DNA of 64,000 bases from Spirochaetaceae bacterium (GCA_017618015.1 JAFZVC010000096.1:46976-110975); one strand, 5' to 3'; positions 43,544 to 52,925 are shown, numbered from the stretch's first letter. The notes: generated by a model from the letters alone, not told the origin. Numbers and translations: made by a program.

Positions 43544-45523
43544 ATGAATACAGATAAGTCAGTCCGCGGACAACTACACGAAACAGCACTCAAAGCGCCT
43601 CAATCGAGCGGAGTTTACCTCTGGCGAAATGAAGACGGCACCGTTCTCTATGTAGGCAAGGCAAAAAACCTGAAGAACAGGCTTTCATCCTACTTTTCCG
43701 GGCGGAAAGACATAAAAACACGTATTCTTATCTCCCGCGCACATTCAATTGAATATATCGTTACCCAGAACGAGTACGAAGCTCTGATTCTGGAAAACAA
43801 CCTGATAAAAAAGTATTCCCCGCACTTCAACATTGAGCTGAAAGACGGAAAATCGTACCCGATGCTCCGCATTACGAACGAAAAGTTTCCGCGGCTTTTC
43901 AAAACAAGGTCGATGGTTAAAGACGGCTCCGCCTATTACGGCCCGTTCCCCGACGTTTCCGCGCTCGAAACGTTTTTGGAGAACATCAGCATAAAATACA
44001 AACTGCGGCGGTGCAAAAAATTCGTAAAAAAAGAAACGCCGTGTCTTTACTACCACATGGGACAATGTTCCGCGCCTTGCTGCGGAAAAATTTCTTCAGA
44101 GTCCTATATGGAACTTATCGATGAAATAAGGCGCTTACTTGAAGAAAATCCGGCGGAAAACCTTAAAAAACTTGAAGATGAGATGAAAGAAGCCGCGAAA
44201 CTTCTTCAATTCGAGAAAGCCGCGCGGATTCGTGACGGAATTAACGCCGTAAAAATCCTTCACATGAAAAACACTGTGTCAGATTTTGACCCGGATTCAC
44301 GCGACTATATCGGCTACGCGACGGAAGGAAGCCTTATCAGCTTTGCGGTCCTGCGGATGAGGAACGGCAAGCTTGAATCACGCGATATTTACAGGACATT
44401 CAGCCTGAAAGAAGATGATGAGGTGATGACGGAGTTTTTCCCGGCTTACTACACCGAAAAAGAAAACTGTCCGGCTTTTATTTTTGTGCCGCCCAAAACT
44501 GATACGGTGCTTATTCGCCGGTGGTTCAAAGAGCAGTTGAAAGTTCGCCCGTCAATAAAAGTCGTTCCTGTAAAAGGCACGGCAGCCGCAGCTTTCCCTG
44601 CAAAGCACAAAGCGGCGTTCGAAATGGCTGTACAGAATGCGAAGGAAGATATTATACGCCGCGTGCGCGAACGGGGCGATATTCCTGCAATGCAGGAGCT
44701 TCAGGAAATTCTTTCGTTGCCGTCGCTTCCTGTGCGCATAGAAGGATTCGATATTGCGCATATCGGCGGAAAGCTGCCAGTGGCGAGTCTTATAAGCTTT
44801 TACAACGGAAACCCGGACAAAAAGAACTATCGCTTTTTCCGCCTAAGAACGACAGACGGCAAAATAGACGACTTTGCCTCTATGCGCGAAGCTTCTTCCC
44901 GAAGATACTCGCGGTTGCTGCGCGAAGGCAGTGAAATGCCAGATCTTATAATGATAGACGGCGGCATTGGTCAGGTAAACGCGGTTCAGGGCGTGCTTGA
45001 TGAACTGAACCTTGATATTCCGATTGTAGGTCTTGCGAAAGAGGATGAAGAACTTTATCTGCCGGGAAGCAGCACGCCAATCTGCTTGCCTAAGCGCAGT
45101 GATGCATTGCGGCTTTTGCAGCGCGTCCGCGATGAAACACACCGTTTCGCGACGAGCCGTAACCAGGCTTTGCGAACAAAAGCGAATATCGTCAGCCGTT
45201 TCGAGAGCTTGCCGCACATCGGGAAAAAGCGCGCGAAGCTGATAATAGGCAAGTACCGGACGCTTGAAACTTTTGAGATGAAGTGCCGCGAGTTCCCCGA
45301 TGAAGTGGCGGAGCTGCTTTCAGTGCCTGTCGCGCAAGTTACAGAAGCTGGACAGGCGGCTGCAAAGTTGCTGGCGGATGGCGGAGCGAAAGTCCATATC
45401 AACAAGCGGTACACCGCCGTGGACGAGTATATGAAAAACGCGGAACAAAAGGCAGACACGAGTTTTGCTGGGGACGGAGGGCTTCTCGCGGCGGAAGACG
45501 AGCCGGAATACGACGCACAATAA
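43544..45523 (+). CDS. uvrC: Excinuclease ABC subunit C
   Basis: A 659-residue UvrC, the nuclease that makes both cuts in nucleotide-excision repair. In order: GIY-YIG domain (SSGVYLWRNEDGTVLYVGKAK), a cysteine set (RRCKKFVKKETPCLYYHMGQCSAPC), UVR helices (LKKLEDEMKEAAKLLQFEKAARIRD), RNase H-like endonuclease (RIEGFDIAHIGG, MIDGGIGQVNA), and a helix-hairpin-helix end (LPHIGKKRAKLIIGKY). The C-terminus adds about 35 residues of low complexity. The ATG at 43544 follows a possible -10 CATAAT (43533-43538) by 5 nt with no Shine-Dalgarno, so a leaderless start is plausible. Confidence 0.95.
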   Translation: MNTDKSVRGQLHETALKAPQSSGVYLWRNEDGTVLYVGKAKNLKNRLSSYFSGRKDIKTRILISRAHSIEYIVTQNEYEALILENNLIKKYSPHFNIELKDGKSYPMLRITNEKFPRLFKTRSMVKDGSAYYGPFPDVSALETFLENISIKYKLRRCKKFVKKETPCLYYHMGQCSAPCCGKISSESYMELIDEIRRLLEENPAENLKKLEDEMKEAAKLLQFEKAARIRDGINAVKILHMKNTVSDFDPDSRDYIGYATEGSLISFAVLRMRNGKLESRDIYRTFSLKEDDEVMTEFFPAYYTEKENCPAFIFVPPKTDTVLIRRWFKEQLKVRPSIKVVPVKGTAAAAFPAKHKAAFEMAVQNAKEDIIRRVRERGDIPAMQELQEILSLPSLPVRIEGFDIAHIGGKLPVASLISFYNGNPDKKNYRFFRLRTTDGKIDDFASMREASSRRYSRLLREGSEMPDLIMIDGGIGQVNAVQGVLDELNLDIPIVGLAKEDEELYLPGSSTPICLPKRSDALRLLQRVRDETHRFATSRNQALRTKANIVSRFESLPHIGKKRAKLIIGKYRTLETFEMKCREFPDEVAELLSVPVAQVTEAGQAAAKLLADGGAKVHINKRYTAVDEYMKNAEQKADTSFAGDGGLLAAEDEPEYDAQ

Positions 45524-45545
45524 CGCGGCTAGTTTGTGTCGCGCG

Positions 45546-47582
45546 CTACCGCAGATACACCATCAGCAGCATCACGTCTGAGGTTCTGATTCCAGAAATG
45601 CGGCTCGCCTGACCGAGCGTCACAGGACGTATTTTCTCAAGCTTCATGCGGCTCTCCGCGGAAAGCCCCGGAATCGCACCGTAATCAAAATCAGCCGGAA
45701 TGCGCGCATTCTCCATGCGTTTCATCTTCTCGACGCGTTTGTCCTGCTTTTCTATGTAATGCTCGTACTTAAAGTCGATTTGAGCTGCGTTCCAATACTC
45801 TTCCCTGTAGCCGGGGTTTTCCGCATCCGGCTTTTTGTGGAGCAGCTTCAGTATTTCGTCGCGCGCCTGGATCTTCTCGTTAACTTTATCAAGCTGCGAC
45901 TGTGTTTTAAGCCCGACCGCAAAGCCTTTTGGCGTAAGACGCTCGTCAGCCGTATCGTGGCGCAAATTAAGTCTGTATTCCGCGCGCGCCGTGAACATGC
46001 GGTATGGCTCTTTTGTGCCGAGCGTCACAAGGTCGTCTATAAGGACACCGATGTATGCCTCGCTGCGGTCAAGCACGAACGGCTCGTAAGTCGGGATGTC
46101 GCGAATCCTGTCAGAGCGCCCGACGACCGCACCGGGCAAACTCGTGCCCACGGAACCGTCCGCGCCAGTCGCGCCAGAACTTGCGCCAGTCGCGCGCGCC
46201 AAACTGGTCCCGCTCTGCAAACTGGTCAGCGGTCCACACAACTCTCTGTGCGCCTTGCAATAAAGCATCGCGTTTATGCCCGCGACAAGTCCCTGTCCCG
46301 CCGCTTCCTCATAGCCGGACGTTCCGTTTATCTGCCCGGCATTGAAAAGCCCCGCGACAAGCTTCGTCTCCAGCGTCGGATAAAGCTGCGTCGGCTCAAC
46401 ATAGTCATATTCGACAGCATAGCCGGGGCGTGCGACAATCGCATTCTTAAAGCCCGGCAACGTCCGCAAAAAGCGGTCCTGCACCTCTTCCGGAAGCGAC
46501 GACGAGAAACCGTTGATATAAACTTCCTCCGTCTCCAAGCCTTCCGGCTCAATGAAAAGCTGATGGCGTTCGCGCTCGGCAAAACGCATGACTTTATCTT
46601 CTATCGACGGGCAGTAGCGCGGCCCAACTCCGCTTATTTTGCCGGAGTAAAGCGGCGAAAGCCCTATATTTTCACGGATGATTTTGTGAGTCTCGGCGTT
46701 CGTGTAGACAAGATGGCACGGCACCATCGGGCGGTCTATCGACGAATTGTCAAACGAAAACGGGATCACGTCCTCGTCACCAAGCTGAAGTTCCAGCTGC
46801 GAAAAGTCGATTGAGCCGCGCAAAACGCGTGGCGGCGTTCCAGTCTTAAGCCGACCCGTCGTAAAGCCGAGTCTGTTAAGCGCAGCCGTAAGACCGTATG
46901 CACCGCCCTCTCCCAAGCGACCGCACGGCGCATCATACGCCCCGATAAATATTCGTCCGCCAAGGAAAGTTCCCGTTGTCAAAATCGCCGCACGGACAGG
47001 AACCCTGCGCCCACGCTCCGTGATAACTGCAGTAAGCTTCTGTCTGTATGGAACACCGTCTGCAAACTTTGCGTTTACAGCGGCTTTCTCTGCGTCAACG
47101 CGCGTTTCACCTGGGATAGTTCCTTCCTGCGCCGTGCTCGAACTGCCGGGCGGAAGCGGTACATTACTTGCTACCGTTTCCAAATCAACAACTGTATCTT
47201 GAAGCGTATAAAGGTTTTCCGTCTGCTCAAGCGTCTGACGTGCGAGCCTTGAGTAAAGAAGTTTATCCGCCTGGCTACGCGGAGCTTGTACAGCGGGACC
47301 TCGGCTACGGTTCAGCAGCCTGAACTGAATCATGCTTTTATCGATAAGATGCGCCATCTCGCCACCGAGCGCGTCAATCTCGCGCACGATGTTGCCTTTC
47401 GCAATGCCACCAATTGACGGATTGCACGACATCCTGCCGATGGAGTCTATTGTCTGTGTTATAAGGAGCGTGCGCAGACCAGTGCGGGCACAAGCGAGCG
47501 CGGCCTCAATTCCGGCATGACCGCCGCCGACAACTGCAACGTCGAACGGCGCGCCGTATCCTGTATATGTAATATCTATCAT
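45546..47582 (-). CDS. mnmG: tRNA uridine-5-carboxymethylaminomethyl modification enzyme MnmG (GidA)
   Basis: A 678-residue FAD protein that with MnmE modifies U34 in tRNA. The FAD loop is VVGGGHAGIEAALACARTG, followed by CNPSIGGIAKGN and the GxxxR-type ARPGYAVEYDYVEPTQLYP stretch. The C-terminal helical domain (DFDYGAIPGLSAESRMKLEKIRP) is present. The family is usually about 620-630 residues; the excess comes from two low-complexity insertions, near residue 145 (PPGSSSTAQEGTIPGETRVD) and near residue 465 (ARATGASSGATGADGSVGTS). Both look like surface loops. Cytoplasmic. Confidence 0.95.
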   Translation of the reverse strand: MIDITYTGYGAPFDVAVVGGGHAGIEAALACARTGLRTLLITQTIDSIGRMSCNPSIGGIAKGNIVREIDALGGEMAHLIDKSMIQFRLLNRSRGPAVQAPRSQADKLLYSRLARQTLEQTENLYTLQDTVVDLETVASNVPLPPGSSSTAQEGTIPGETRVDAEKAAVNAKFADGVPYRQKLTAVITERGRRVPVRAAILTTGTFLGGRIFIGAYDAPCGRLGEGGAYGLTAALNRLGFTTGRLKTGTPPRVLRGSIDFSQLELQLGDEDVIPFSFDNSSIDRPMVPCHLVYTNAETHKIIRENIGLSPLYSGKISGVGPRYCPSIEDKVMRFAERERHQLFIEPEGLETEEVYINGFSSSLPEEVQDRFLRTLPGFKNAIVARPGYAVEYDYVEPTQLYPTLETKLVAGLFNAGQINGTSGYEEAAGQGLVAGINAMLYCKAHRELCGPLTSLQSGTSLARATGASSGATGADGSVGTSLPGAVVGRSDRIRDIPTYEPFVLDRSEAYIGVLIDDLVTLGTKEPYRMFTARAEYRLNLRHDTADERLTPKGFAVGLKTQSQLDKVNEKIQARDEILKLLHKKPDAENPGYREEYWNAAQIDFKYEHYIEKQDKRVEKMKRMENARIPADFDYGAIPGLSAESRMKLEKIRPVTLGQASRISGIRTSDVMLLMVYLR

Positions 47583-47711
47583 AGTTTACTAATTCAGTTG
47601 AGCTCCGTACGTATCGCGGGCTCTAAATTCCGCGGATTCCGTAACTCTGGAACTTCTGAACAGTAATATCACTTTTTCAGGATTTTTGCCATACGTGCCG
47701 CGTTTGGCTTC

Positions 47712-48359
47712 TCAGCTCTTTTTCGTTTTCCGATAATCGTCAATCCTTCTTTTCCAGTTTCCAGACATTGCCTTGCCCATACGAATATCAGTAATTGTAT
47801 CGCACACGCATTCATAGTTAAGGGCTGTACCTATTTCATCACACTCATAGCGGACAGCTCTATCCTGCCTGATTCCAAGTTTAGAAGCTTCGCTGATCGC
47901 ATCCATATTCGCGCCGAGGAAAAGAAATTCCCATCCATACTTTTCCTGCTGATGTTCAATCATCTTTTTGATTTTATCATACGTGTATTCATGGCTTGAA
48001 TTTTCCTGACCATCCGTTGTAATCACAAACACAGTTTTTTCCGGCCTATCCTCGTCGCGCGCATATTTGTGAACATTCCCGATATGATGAACCGCACCGC
48101 CGATTGCATCCAAAAGCGCCGTACAGCCATCAACAAAATATTGCTCTTCTGTCATCGGATTTACTTTTTCTATAGGCACTCTGTCATGAATAACTTCACT
48201 TCTGTCACTGAACAGCAGAGTTGAAACGAACGCCTCGCCATCAATTTTTCTCTGTCTTTCCAAAAAAGAATTGTATCCACCTATCGTGTCCTTCTCCAAC
48301 CCGGACATCGATCCGCTTTTGTCAAGAATAAAAACAATTTCCGTCAAACCCTTTTTCAT
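47712..48359 (-). CDS. VWA-domain protein
   Basis: A 215-residue soluble von Willebrand factor A protein. The MIDAS metal site is visible: DKSGSMSG (DxSxS), the Thr loop near GCTALLDAIGG and the Asp in ITTDGQENS. No signal peptide or membrane helix, so it acts in the cytoplasm. GGAGG is 4 nt ahead of the ATG. It is the neighbour of a macro-domain protein on the same strand, separated by 89 bp with a hairpin and a TATAAT box. VWA proteins of this small type act as metal-dependent binding adaptors; partner unknown. Confidence 0.85.
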   Translation of the reverse strand: MKKGLTEIVFILDKSGSMSGLEKDTIGGYNSFLERQRKIDGEAFVSTLLFSDRSEVIHDRVPIEKVNPMTEEQYFVDGCTALLDAIGGAVHHIGNVHKYARDEDRPEKTVFVITTDGQENSSHEYTYDKIKKMIEHQQEKYGWEFLFLGANMDAISEASKLGIRQDRAVRYECDEIGTALNYECVCDTITDIRMGKAMSGNWKRRIDDYRKTKKS

Positions 48360-48418
48360 AAGTCCTCCTTAAAACCTTCGCGGTCGTTCAAGTATGACTT
48401 TATGATAGGGAAAATCAG

Positions 48419-48445
48419 ATTATAGAAGGTCGCTATTTTAGCGAC
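48419..48445 (-). promoter_or_regulatory. Hairpin and -10 box between macro-domain and VWA genes
   Basis: Just after the macro gene stop lies GTCGCT-atttt-AGCGAC (48429-48445), a 6-bp stem with a T-run on the plus strand only. TATAAT (minus strand, 48419-48424) follows, about 60 nt before the VWA start, with a poor -35 (AAGTCG). The VWA gene may thus have its own weak promoter. Confidence 0.4.
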
Positions 48446-48448
48446 TTT

Positions 48449-49513
48449 TTAATTCGGGGCAAAGCATTTTTCGCCATGGTCATCAAGGATAATATCTACC
48501 GCATAAATATTATAAATCCGGTTGATGACACAAAACTTTATAATAAGGTCAAACCGGCTTGACGGCATAAATGCGTAACCAGCACTTTTAAGGAAATCCT
48601 CATACTCCGCAAGAGGCAGTTCCAATGCAAGCCCCAATGCCATTACTGTAGGCTTTTTGGGGATATAGTCTTTATTGCTGATAATTTTTGAAAAGAACTT
48701 TTTATCGATACATGCCTTTTTATATATCGATGCATTGTCCATATTGCGTTCGGCAATCAGCTGTTGAAGTGTATTTTGAAAATTAAGCTTTTCTTTTGAT
48801 GTATTTATAAACGCTTCCACGTCCGATTCAGCCTGTTTAACCGCACCAATGGCAGAGGAAGCACTTGTTCTCAGTTTTTTTGAGAAAACCTGAGCACTGC
48901 GTATTGGCTCTTCGAAGCTGCAATAATCCGCCTGTATTTCAGAAACGCAAACATCACAATTCTTAAGCTCATCCCCTTCAAAATTATCAGAAAGGAAGTC
49001 TTCTACGTCATAAAACAGCTTTTCTGAAATCTTATATGCTTCATCATCATAAACGACAAGAAACACATCAATTTCATTACTAAGCAGAAAGCGGCTTATT
49101 TCTTCAACCGCGATTTGGAACGCCACCTCTTTCGGGAACTCATAATTCCCTGTTGCAAGAAACGGAATCGCTACACTTTTGCATTTTAGCTCTACAGCCA
49201 TTTTCAAAGCGGTGGAGTAGCAACTTCTAAGGATTTCTTTTTCGCCATGAGTTCCATCGTTGTAGTGAACTCCGACGGTGTGGATAATATACTTAACTCC
49301 GTTCTTTTTGAGCTTGAAAGACGGTGTCCAGGCAGACTGCCCCCTTTCAATATTACCGATTTCTTGCCTGGCTTGGAGAAGTTCAGCACGCCCCGCAGCT
49401 TCATAAATCGTGGAATCTGTTCCACTTCCAATTACAGGCTGCGGATTGGCTGTATTAACAATTGCTTCTGCACGAACTTTTGTAATGTCATTTCTAAGAA
49501 TTCTGAATGCCAT
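48449..49513 (-). CDS. Macro-domain protein with C-terminal helical domain
   Basis: A 354-residue protein. Residues 1-160 are a macro domain that binds ADP-ribose or related nucleotides: NDITKVRAEAIVNTANPQPV, GSGTDSTIYEAAG and IPFLATGNYEFPKEVA, the latter loop holding the distal ribose. Residues ~235-354 form a separate, mostly helical domain (NMDNASIYKKACIDKKFFSKI, KKPTVMALGLALELPLAEYEDFLKSAGYA, FDLIIKFCVI), reminiscent of XRE-like helix-turn-helix folds found in several regulatory and defence proteins. It lies 6 bp after metA, and the VWA gene follows. Macro plus VWA pairing suggests a nucleotide-signal or ADP-ribosylation system; not proven. Confidence 0.8.
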   Translation of the reverse strand: MAFRILRNDITKVRAEAIVNTANPQPVIGSGTDSTIYEAAGRAELLQARQEIGNIERGQSAWTPSFKLKKNGVKYIIHTVGVHYNDGTHGEKEILRSCYSTALKMAVELKCKSVAIPFLATGNYEFPKEVAFQIAVEEISRFLLSNEIDVFLVVYDDEAYKISEKLFYDVEDFLSDNFEGDELKNCDVCVSEIQADYCSFEEPIRSAQVFSKKLRTSASSAIGAVKQAESDVEAFINTSKEKLNFQNTLQQLIAERNMDNASIYKKACIDKKFFSKIISNKDYIPKKPTVMALGLALELPLAEYEDFLKSAGYAFMPSSRFDLIIKFCVINRIYNIYAVDIILDDHGEKCFAPN

Positions 49514-49519
49514 AATTTT

Positions 49520-50437
49520 TTACAGCTTGCCGAGCTCGTATGGAGTTTCCTGATAAACGTAGTAATTGAGCCAGTTCGAATAGAAAAGGTGCGCGATGCT
49601 GCGCCACGTTGACATCGGCCTCATAGCCGGATTGTCATCAGGGAAGTAGTGCTTTGGCATATCGACGTTCGAAAGCTCTTTCTTTAAATCGCGGCGGTAC
49701 TCCATCTCAAGCGTGTTCGTATCGTATTCAAGGTGACCGGTCATAAAAATCTGCCGGTTGTTGTTCGATTTAACGAGCAGAACGCCAGCTTCCTCAGACT
49801 CGGCAAGAATCGTAAGTTCCTTATGCTTCTCAATATCCTCGCGGCGAATCTCCGTGTGGCGCGACTGCGGCGACGGGAAAAGGTCATCGAAACCGCGCAG
49901 CAAAGGCTCGGCAACGGTTGTCTTGTAGTTCATAAAAATGCCGGAAAGCTTTTTATCAAGGCAATATTTCGGCACTCCGTAATGATGATACAAGCCTGCC
50001 TGCGCACCCCAGCAAATATAAAGCGTACAGAATACGTTCTTATCCGCGTAGTCCATTATCTGACAAAGCTCCGGCCAATAATCGACCTGCTCGAACGGAA
50101 TCTGCTCAACGGGCGCACCGGTGATAATCATGCCGTCGAAACGCTGCTTAAGCACATCCTCTGTCGTTATGTAGAAGCGCTCCAAATGCTCGCGTCCGGT
50201 ATTTTTTGACTCGTGGCTTGCCATGTGGACAAGCGAAATCTCGATCTGAAGCGGAGTGTTTCCCAAAAGGCGAAGCAGCTGCGTTTCCGTCGCGATTTTG
50301 GTAGGCATGAGATTCACTATAGCGATTTTCAAAGGGCGAATATCCTGAATGGCAGCTCTTTGCTCAGTCATAACGAAGATATTCTCGTTTTCAAGTACTT
50401 CTCGCGCCGGCAAATCTGACTGTATCTTTATAGGCAT
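49520..50437 (-). CDS. metA: Homoserine O-acetyltransferase, MetA family
   Basis: A 305-residue MetA that activates homoserine for methionine synthesis. The catalytic triad fits the family numbering: Cys142 (YICWGAQAG), His235 and Glu237 (MTGHLEYD). Residue 111 is Glu in [16 protein letters not shown]; studies of the family show Glu111 goes with acetyl-CoA use and Gly111 with succinyl-CoA, so it is predicted to be an acetyltransferase although many databases call MetA a succinyltransferase. GGAGGTAAGGT-ATG gives a firm start. A palindrome (50468-50486) lies in the divergent region upstream. Confidence 0.93.
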   Translation of the reverse strand: MPIKIQSDLPAREVLENENIFVMTEQRAAIQDIRPLKIAIVNLMPTKIATETQLLRLLGNTPLQIEISLVHMASHESKNTGREHLERFYITTEDVLKQRFDGMIITGAPVEQIPFEQVDYWPELCQIMDYADKNVFCTLYICWGAQAGLYHHYGVPKYCLDKKLSGIFMNYKTTVAEPLLRGFDDLFPSPQSRHTEIRREDIEKHKELTILAESEEAGVLLVKSNNNRQIFMTGHLEYDTNTLEMEYRRDLKKELSNVDMPKHYFPDDNPAMRPMSTWRSIAHLFYSNWLNYYVYQETPYELGKL

Positions 50438-50467
50438 ACCTTACCTCCGTTTCTCAAATGAGTTCAC

Positions 50468-50486
50468 GGAAATATAGCATATTTCC
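50468..50486. promoter_or_regulatory. Palindrome in the metA/hydrolase divergent region
   Basis: GGAAATA-tagca-TATTTCC is a perfect 7-bp inverted repeat 30 bp from the metA ATG and just upstream of the hydrolase -10 box. Its place fits a regulator site that would act on both genes. Confidence 0.45.
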
Positions 50487-50494
50487 CTCTCATT

Positions 50495-50503
50495 TGCTAT
50501 ACT
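50495..50503 (+). promoter_or_regulatory. Extended -10 of the hydrolase-U32 operon
   Basis: TGCTATACT (TGn plus TATACT) ends at 50503, 6 nt before the ATG at 50510. No Shine-Dalgarno is found, so the message is likely leaderless. Confidence 0.55.
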
Positions 50504-50509
50504 ATGCGT

Positions 50510-51454
50510 ATGGTCAATGACAGGCATGCTGCAATCAAAAAACTTAAGAAACTAGTTTTCACACCAAAAGCGGAGATAGAAACTTTCAGACAAAAAATCG
50601 AGGATGAATTCACAGAAGTTTTTCTGCCTAACCGCGTAGAACGCGAGGAAAAACTTATCTGCGGAATCCCGTGCGACATCCTTTCCCCGATGATTTACGC
50701 AAAAGAGCGCGTTATGATTTACATCCACGGCGGCTCGTTCATCGGCGGCAGCCGCGCGTCCTGGCGGAGTTTTTGCGCCTCGCTCGCAAACGCGACCTCG
50801 ACGAAAATCATTTTGCCTGAAATCCGTCTTGCTCCGAAATTTCCGTTCCCGGCAGCCCTTGACGACATAAAGAACGTTTTCAAGACCATTTACGCTGATG
50901 ACACTGACATCATAATCGGTGCGGATGGCTCCGGCGCATCAATCGCCCTCGGACTCGTTCTGAGCCTTAAAGACAAGGCACGCCAGCGCATAAAAGAAAT
51001 TGTGCTTTTCTCACCGTGGCTCGATTTTTCTGATGATGCACCTATCTTCAAAATAAAAAAACTGAAGGACGAAATTATCACCGCCGACGCGATAAAGCGC
51101 ACCGGCAATATGTACACATACAGCTCGAACCTTACGAATCCGCTCGTTTCGCCGCTTTATATGCAGCCTTCCATGATGGACGACTTCCCGGAAACATACA
51201 TCCAGATGGGCGAAAAAGAGATAATAATGAGCGAAACGGAACGGTTCTGCAATCTTCTCCGCGAGAACGGCGTAAAGTACACGCTCGATGTCGAGCCGGA
51301 TATGATGCACATGTTCCAGATGGCAGATGAGTATCTGAACGAAGCGCACTTGGCGATAGAGCGCATCGGAAAGCATATCAGGCTTCACAACAGGGCAGAT
51401 GAGGAAGAAGCTCTTAAAAACGCGGAAGCCCAGGAAAACGGAGCGGAAAACTGA
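50510..51454 (+). CDS. Alpha/beta-hydrolase (HSL-like) with altered nucleophile motif
   Basis: A 314-residue protein of the hormone-sensitive-lipase-like esterase family. The oxyanion-hole motif HGGSF (residues ~73-77) and the His of DMMHMFQM near the end are present, and GEKEIIMSE takes the place of the acid region. The nucleophile elbow that normally reads GDSAG reads ADGSG (about 138-142): the Ser position is Gly and a Ser stands one place later. Thus either the nucleophile is shifted or the protein is no longer an esterase. ATG 50510 is favoured over the ATG two codons upstream, which directly abuts the -10 box. Confidence 0.8.
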   Translation: MVNDRHAAIKKLKKLVFTPKAEIETFRQKIEDEFTEVFLPNRVEREEKLICGIPCDILSPMIYAKERVMIYIHGGSFIGGSRASWRSFCASLANATSTKIILPEIRLAPKFPFPAALDDIKNVFKTIYADDTDIIIGADGSGASIALGLVLSLKDKARQRIKEIVLFSPWLDFSDDAPIFKIKKLKDEIITADAIKRTGNMYTYSSNLTNPLVSPLYMQPSMMDDFPETYIQMGEKEIIMSETERFCNLLRENGVKYTLDVEPDMMHMFQMADEYLNEAHLAIERIGKHIRLHNRADEEEALKNAEAQENGAEN

Positions 51455-51455
51455 T

Positions 51456-52925
51456 ATGGAACTCGTTGCGCCAGCAGGAAACCTTGAAAAACTTAAATAC
51501 GCATACACATACGGAGCCGATGCCGTCTACATCGGACTGAAGAAATTCTCGCTCCGCATTAAGGCGGACAACTTTTACGAAGACGAATACAAGACGATTA
51601 CGGAGCTGAAAAAACAGTTCCCTGGTAAAAAACTTTTTTGCGCACTTAACATAAGCTTTCACAACAAGGATATAGACAACTTCCTTTCGGAACTGAAATA
51701 TTTCCGTGCTTACCCGATAGACTCGTTCATCGTGCAGGATATCGGCATGGTTCCTGTTTTGCAGAAAAACTTTCCGAACGCCGCGTTGCATCTTAGCACA
51801 CAGGCGAACTGCATAAACCGCGAAGCCGTAAAAATGTACAAATCGCTTGGGTTTAAGCGCGTCGTCCTTGGGCGCGAGACAAGCCTGGTTGAAATCCGCG
51901 AGATAAAAGATTATGTGCCGGAGATGGAGCTTGAATGCTTTGCGCACGGTGCAATGTGCATATCGTACTCAGGACGCTGCTTGATGAGCGCATACCTTAC
52001 GGGACGAAGCGCGAATGCAGGTTTCTGCTCGCACACATGCCGCTGGAATTTCAGCGTGGGCGAGGCAAAAGACCTTGCGGAAAGCGGAAAGCTTTACCTG
52101 ACCGAAGAAAAGCGGAAAGACGAGCATTTCCCAGTTTTTGAGGGCGAAAACTTTACCGCTGTTCTTTCATCAAAAGATCTTTGCATGGTTGACCACCTTG
52201 ACGACATGAAAAAAGCCGGTGTTGATTCGCTTAAAATTGAAGGCAGGATGAAAAGCCTTTACTACGTCGCAATGACGACGCGCGCATACAGAAAAGCGAT
52301 TGACGCGCTTGAAAGCCGCATTTCACAAGAAGATGCAGCTCCTTATATTGCAGAACTTTACAAAGCTTCTCACCGCGAATTCGGAACGGGATTTTACTAT
52401 TCACGAGAAGATGCTGATATCACGACAGTCGGCGAATCTTCAAGCGACTACGAACTTGCGGCTACTATAGGTGCACCGCTTTCCGCCGAAGAAACACAGG
52501 AGATTTGCAAAAAGGGAGCTGAGCTGGAAGCACAGTTCAAAGCCAGGCTTGACGCGATGCACCCTGAGGCGAAAGCCGCGAAACTTAAGGATTACGCCGA
52601 CCATCCGGACAAAGTGCCTCACGCGTGTTGCTGCACCGGCGCAACACCGAAACTTTACGTATGCAATGCCCTCAACAGAATTGACGAGAAAACTTACGTG
52701 GAGTACGTCGGGCCAGACTGTACAGGCATCCCCGACACCGATTTCCGCTTTGTAGACCCGGAGACAGGATGCTTCACGCCTTTTATAAGCCACAACCAGG
52801 CTTATCTCCTGTACACAGACAAGCCGGTGCAGGAAAACTGGATAATCAGGACGCGCGCCGCAACAGCAGATAGCTCCCGCGCCACGACAGATGCGGCAAA
52901 AACGCCCACAGGAGACACACAATGA
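51456..52925 (+). CDS. U32-family peptidase / tRNA hydroxylation protein, TrhP (YegQ)-like
   Basis: A 489-residue protein. The U32 signature is complete: ELECFAHGAMCISYSGRCLMS followed by GFCSHTCRW, with cysteines that bind an iron-sulphur cluster. The N-terminus MELVAPAGNLEKLKYAYTYG is typical of TIM-barrel U32 proteins. Members such as TrhP take part in prephenate-dependent 5-hydroxylation of U34 in tRNA; some others are collagenase-like peptidases, so the exact role is open. The C-terminal ~95 residues form the family's small beta domain, and then a Thr/Ala-rich tail (TADSSRATTDAAKTPTG). The start is 1 nt after the preceding stop. Confidence 0.88.
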   Translation: MELVAPAGNLEKLKYAYTYGADAVYIGLKKFSLRIKADNFYEDEYKTITELKKQFPGKKLFCALNISFHNKDIDNFLSELKYFRAYPIDSFIVQDIGMVPVLQKNFPNAALHLSTQANCINREAVKMYKSLGFKRVVLGRETSLVEIREIKDYVPEMELECFAHGAMCISYSGRCLMSAYLTGRSANAGFCSHTCRWNFSVGEAKDLAESGKLYLTEEKRKDEHFPVFEGENFTAVLSSKDLCMVDHLDDMKKAGVDSLKIEGRMKSLYYVAMTTRAYRKAIDALESRISQEDAAPYIAELYKASHREFGTGFYYSREDADITTVGESSSDYELAATIGAPLSAEETQEICKKGAELEAQFKARLDAMHPEAKAAKLKDYADHPDKVPHACCCTGATPKLYVCNALNRIDEKTYVEYVGPDCTGIPDTDFRFVDPETGCFTPFISHNQAYLLYTDKPVQENWIIRTRAATADSSRATTDAAKTPTGDTQ

